From contig JASGGE010000068.1 of the NCBI GenBank assembly GCA_047605205.1, positions 1 to 19,625 of the forward strand: a DNA stretch of 19,625 nt, read 5' to 3'. A program made the translations under genes and the position numbers. Origin of the DNA: Siphonobacter sp047605205 (GTDB lineage Bacteria; Bacteroidota; Bacteroidia; Cytophagales; Spirosomataceae). The notes under the pieces were generated by a model. That model was not told the origin of the DNA, searched no databases, and was given only the letters and a program-made list of their open reading frames with translations. Positions 17,901-19,625 of this stretch are shown here, piece after piece (within the stretch, counting starts at the first letter, position 1; each line of letters starts with the position of its first letter).

Positions 17901-19005
17901 TCGAATCTCGAATACCGGCAAAGGTATTGCTCCTGAAAACATGAAAAAATTGTTTAATAATTACTTCCAGATTCAGGAATTTGGTAATCAGAATACAGGC
18001 TATGGCATTGGGCTAGCTTTATCCAAAAGTATTGTTGAACTGCATAAAGGAACGATAAGCGTTGAAAGTACACCCCCTACTGACACTTCCTTAGGTCTTA
18101 CTTCATTCACCGTTTCTCTTCGACAGGGCTCAGCTCATTTTGAACCCGAACAACTTGAGCCAAAAGTAGAATGGGTAATTCGTCCCTTACCTAATGCGGT
18201 TCCTATAGAAGAGCTTATGCCTACTTTCGACCAGCCAAATAAGCCTATCGTTTTGTTAGTGGAGGATAATCCAGAAGTAAGAGGTTTTATTTATGAATCA
18301 TTAGCTACGAATTATCAGGTTATTGCTGCTGAAAATGGTCTTGAAGGATGGAATACTGCGATTAATCAGATTCCTGATCTGGTTGTGAGTGATGTCATGA
18401 TGCCAGAAATGGATGGATTGACCCTCTGTCAGAAACTAAAATCAGACGAACGAACAAGTCATATCCCTGTCTTATTACTAACGGCACGAGCCACGCAGGC
18501 ATATGAGGTAAGCAGCCTCGAACTGGGTGCTGACTCTTACGTTACCAAACCTTTCAGCATTCAGATTCTGCAATTAAAGATCAGGAATTTACTGACCTCC
18601 CGTGAACGAATGCGTTATAAGTATACACGACACGTAACCTTAGAGCCGCAGAATACCCCGATCAATACAATCGATGAAGCATTCCTGAACAAACTCATCG
18701 CCATTACCGAACGTCACCTCGATCACCCTGGCTTTGGCGTAACGATGCTGGCTACCGAAGTAGCCATGAGTGCCCCAGTGCTTTACAAAAAGTTAAAAGC
18801 CCTGACGGATCTCTCCGTTAACGATTTCATCAAATCCATTCGGCTAAAAAAAGCAGCCCAATTGCTGGAGCAAAAACAAATGACCGTGTATGAAGTAGCT
18901 TACGCCGTAGGCTTCGAAGATCGGAAATATTTCAGCCGGGAATTCAAAAAATACTTTGGCAAAACGCCAAGTGAGTATACCTTGGGGGAAACAGCCGATT
19001 TCTAG
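14950..19005 (+). CDS. Hybrid two-component system regulator (HTCS) of the PUL
   Basis: A 1351-residue one-protein sensor and transcription regulator in the inner membrane. Signal region about 15-34. Fourteen Reg_prop blades follow, each with a WxGT-type motif (from MWFGTRYGLNRYD to LFFGTYNGLVHFD), giving two seven-bladed periplasmic propellers to about residue 670. Then come a Y_Y_Y domain (about 735-790, YAYKLEGFEKDWNYV), a membrane helix (about 798-822) and a HisKA domain with phospho-acceptor H843 (NISHEIRTHLTLI). The HATPase_c domain has N-box N960, NTGKGI and GYGIGLAL. The receiver (about 1099-1214) has phospho-site D1148 and K1200, and a C-terminal AraC HTH spans about 1241-1346. Known HTCS proteins bind oligosaccharide and activate the adjacent PUL; the divergent position fits. 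Oddities: the H-box has His848 where Pro is usual, and the HATPase G1 motif has Asn for Asp. Confidence 0.96.
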   Translation: MKSKKVYWKRNSEKSKQLLTGLFLFLSFWCSGQNVAFNHLSVENGLSQNSVLAITQDTQGFMWFGTRYGLNRYDTRAFKTFKSDPNDSTSLSENYVLSLFTDSRGKIWAGTTIGLNWYDPNMDAFHRIIGKAGQPHALGNNSVHCIYEDRRGRLWFGTSNGLNLLTNRSSYTFASFFKSLPGKEPIEVRTIVEDHRGDIWVGTSKGLIRLRYQNGTYLYRWFKKENGLSDDFITTLAEDTNHTLWIGTKYGGVNQYQNHTFSHFQPTLINENIRKILISKAGKIWIASLEGLYTYEPDIKELSLYRHDPENRKSLGQNSIYSIYQDTNGSVWIGTYYGGVDVVYSSTTPFVVHQNRRQTTTISNDVISSIVGDGQNNLWIGTEGGGLNYYNPSSGSFTSYKHNPANRNSISSNLVKSIFPDRSGKLWISTHLGGLNEFDPKTNQFRHYRHDIKNKQSISSDNVIAVAEDAKGRLWVGTDRDGINVLDRSTGTFEHISVHTPLKISGNGIRTFFLDSRKNFWIGTENGLNRLDPSGTKMTWFLKSNTAHLKSDNINCILEDSKGTIWVGTYYGGLSRLNKDQKSVTTFTEKDGLPNDNILGIQEDNQHYLWLGTDDGLCRFDPQKGTFKTYTSSDGLPGNEFSTHAYYKNAAGELFFGTYNGLVHFDPGKIVVNRFSPPLVFTALKLFNKPVTVQDETHILNQDISIAKEIIFKHDQSIFSIDFALLNYIKSNKNKYAYKLEGFEKDWNYVKTPSATYTNLPAGEYTFLAKGANNDGVWNDKPTQLHIRVLPPFWATWWAYLLYLAFLSGLLFFVIRFFWLRESFRRNYELHQFKLNFFTNISHEIRTHLTLIAGPVEKLLLALQENPSALRQLQHVQNNTGRLLKLVSELMDFRKVESENLKLKISKSNIVAYINEIFQTFQDAAETRGIHTSFESACHTFSLFFDPEQLEKVIYNLLTNAFKFTPDGGHIRVFIQEQRDTIQIRISNTGKGIAPENMKKLFNNYFQIQEFGNQNTGYGIGLALSKSIVELHKGTISVESTPPTDTSLGLTSFTVSLRQGSAHFEPEQLEPKVEWVIRPLPNAVPIEELMPTFDQPNKPIVLLVEDNPEVRGFIYESLATNYQVIAAENGLEGWNTAINQIPDLVVSDVMMPEMDGLTLCQKLKSDERTSHIPVLLLTARATQAYEVSSLELGADSYVTKPFSIQILQLKIRNLLTSRERMRYKYTRHVTLEPQNTPINTIDEAFLNKLIAITERHLDHPGFGVTMLATEVAMSAPVLYKKLKALTDLSVNDFIKSIRLKKAAQLLEQKQMTVYEVAYAVGFEDRKYFSREFKKYFGKTPSEYTLGETADF

Positions 19006-19027
19006 ATCCGTGTAATCGTTTTCTCCC

Positions 19028-19366
19028 ATGCAGCTTTCCAAAGTTCTTATCTCTACGTTATTGTTCCTCCTCGGCTCCGTAGGACACTGGTACATTATGT
19101 ACTGGCAATTCAAATCGGATAAATGGATTAAATCCCCTATTCCTTACCTACTTGCGGTGGGCTGTGCCTGGGTCTGGATGAAAGCATCCAAATATGGTGT
19201 GGAAGGTTTTAACGGTTCTATGTGGTCTAATCGTTTTCTCTTTTTTGCTACCGGCGTTATCGTTGCGGCTATCCTCTACCCCCTTCATTACGGCCAAGCC
19301 TTTACCCTAAAAGTATTCATTCAGCTCTTGCTGGCAGTTGCTATTATTTTAATTGCGTTAGTATAA
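19028..19366 (+). CDS. Small four-helix membrane protein, function unknown
   Basis: A 112-residue, strongly hydrophobic protein. Four predicted membrane segments lie at about residues 5-24, 39-54, 68-85 and 91-111, joined by short loops (QFKSDKWIKSP between 1 and 2, ASKYGVEGFNGSMWSNR between 2 and 3). There is no signal peptide apart from the first helix and no catalytic motif. Size and four-helix layout recall small transporter-like families such as DUF486/SMR proteins, but this is a shape comparison only. It starts 22 nt after the HTCS stop on the same strand with no terminator between, so cotranscription with the regulator is likely. Whether it assists glycan sensing or uptake, or is merely adjacent, is unknown. 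Confidence 0.7.
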   Translation: MQLSKVLISTLLFLLGSVGHWYIMYWQFKSDKWIKSPIPYLLAVGCAWVWMKASKYGVEGFNGSMWSNRFLFFATGVIVAAILYPLHYGQAFTLKVFIQLLLAVAIILIALV

Positions 19367-19405
19367 TTCGATGCCTTTTCTAAGGAAGTTGTGCTGGCAA
19401 AATTG

Positions 19406-19431
19406 TTGGTGTTGCTTTACTTAAACACCAA
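19406..19431. repeat. 8-bp inverted repeat downstream of the small membrane protein gene
   Basis: TTGGTGTT (19406-19413) and AACACCAA (19424-19431) form a perfect 8-bp stem around a 10-nt loop, 39 nt after the stop at 19366. No T-tract follows, so it is not a classic intrinsic terminator; a 3'-end stabilising hairpin is possible. Confidence 0.4.
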
Positions 19432-19458
19432 TCATGGCAGAATCATTAATCTGGCCTT

Positions 19459-19475
19459 AAGGCTCAGCCTTTATT
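19459..19475 (+). terminator. Weak hairpin, possible terminator of the HTCS unit
   Basis: AAGGC (19459-19463), a 3-nt TCA loop and GCCTT (19467-19471) are followed by a short T-rich TATT. The stem is only 5 bp. It lies about 93 nt after the small membrane protein gene and could end the HTCS transcript weakly. Confidence 0.3.
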
Positions 19476-19537
19476 GCACTGATATCTAGAGTTTTATGAT
19501 AGAAAAGAGTTGTTATCCCCTGACGAAACATACCAAC

Positions 19538-19572
19538 AAAAAAGCCTGACAACTCGCGTTATCAGGCTTTTT
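19538..19572. terminator. Bidirectional intrinsic terminator between HTCS unit and tRNA-Asp
   Basis: GCCTGA (19544-19549) pairs with TCAGGC (19562-19567), with an inner AAC/GTT stem around a TCGC loop. A run of A before and TTTTT after (19568-19572) extend the pairing and provide a T-tract on both strands. It directly follows the tRNA 3' end on the minus strand and also insulates the plus-strand genes. Confidence 0.88.
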
Positions 19573-19573
19573 G

Positions 19574-19625
19574 CGGTCCGGACGGGGCTCGAACCCGCGA
19601 CCCCCTGCGTGACAGGCAGGTATTC
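19574..19625 (-). tRNA. tRNA-Asp(GUC), 3' part, cut by window edge
   Basis: Read on the minus strand from the edge, the anticodon arm is CCTGC-CTGTCAC-GCAGG, giving anticodon GTC (Asp). It is followed by variable loop GGGTC, T-arm GCGGG-TTCGAGC-CCCGT and acceptor strand CCGGACC, with discriminator G at 19574. G73 is the expected identity base for tRNA-Asp. The next bases are CAA, so CCA is not encoded and must be added after transcription. The 5' acceptor strand and D-arm lie beyond the window. The bidirectional terminator begins 2 nt downstream. Confidence 0.95.

Noticed and set aside
18844..19113. Minus-strand open frame of 89 codons over the end of the HTCS
   Set aside because: It overlaps the AraC HTH and the start of the small membrane gene in antisense, and the composition is not protein-like.
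19538..19625. tRNA-Asp 3' end as an integration (att) site
   Set aside because: No integrase gene and no second copy of the tRNA 3' end was seen in the window, so there is no sign of an island at this end.

Overview
The window looks like a chromosomal segment of a Bacteroidota bacterium, probably of the Cytophagales/Spirosomataceae type. That taxonomic placement is inference. It rests on a SusC/SusD pair, a one-protein hybrid two-component sensor (HTCS), a TlpA-type thioredoxin fused to a DUF4369-like N-terminus, and start sites without strong Shine-Dalgarno sequences. No phage, insertion sequence or CRISPR array was seen.

Layout. (1) 1-786: the 3' part of a TlpA/DUF4369-type thioredoxin lipoprotein gene, open at the left edge and clearly more AT-rich than everything else. 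(2) 787-1108: a gene-poor transition stretch holding a perfect 14-bp palindrome. (3) 1109-4694: three plus-strand genes: a membrane-anchored M20 metallopeptidase of the CPS1/PM20D1 type, followed by a strong hairpin; a secreted serine esterase; and a protein with a C-terminal DisA_N/DAC-like domain behind a DACNV-like sensor domain. (4) 4839-14637, minus strand: a polysaccharide utilisation locus (PUL) read right to left as susC-like, susD-like, GH16, GH2, GH20. An intrinsic terminator lies between susD and GH16. (5) 14950-19005: a divergent HTCS regulator (14-blade double propeller, Y_Y_Y, kinase, receiver, AraC HTH), followed 22 nt later by a small four-helix membrane protein gene. (6) 19406-19625: hairpins, a bidirectional terminator and the 3' part of a tRNA-Asp(GUC) on the minus strand, cut by the right edge.

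How it works together (inference from known PUL logic). The HTCS senses an oligosaccharide in the periplasm and activates the divergent PUL. SusC/SusD bind and import oligosaccharides, the GH16 endo-hydrolase shortens the glycan, and the GH2 and GH20 exo-enzymes remove terminal sugars. Endo-GH16, beta-galactosidase-like GH2 and beta-N-acetylhexosaminidase GH20 together would suit a Gal/GlcNAc-alternating glycan (poly-N-acetyllactosamine or keratan type). A beta-glucan target for the GH16 cannot be excluded.

The least ordinary gene is the DAC-domain protein at 3564-4694. It keeps the DGA motif but carries TRHL where diadenylate cyclases have TRHR.
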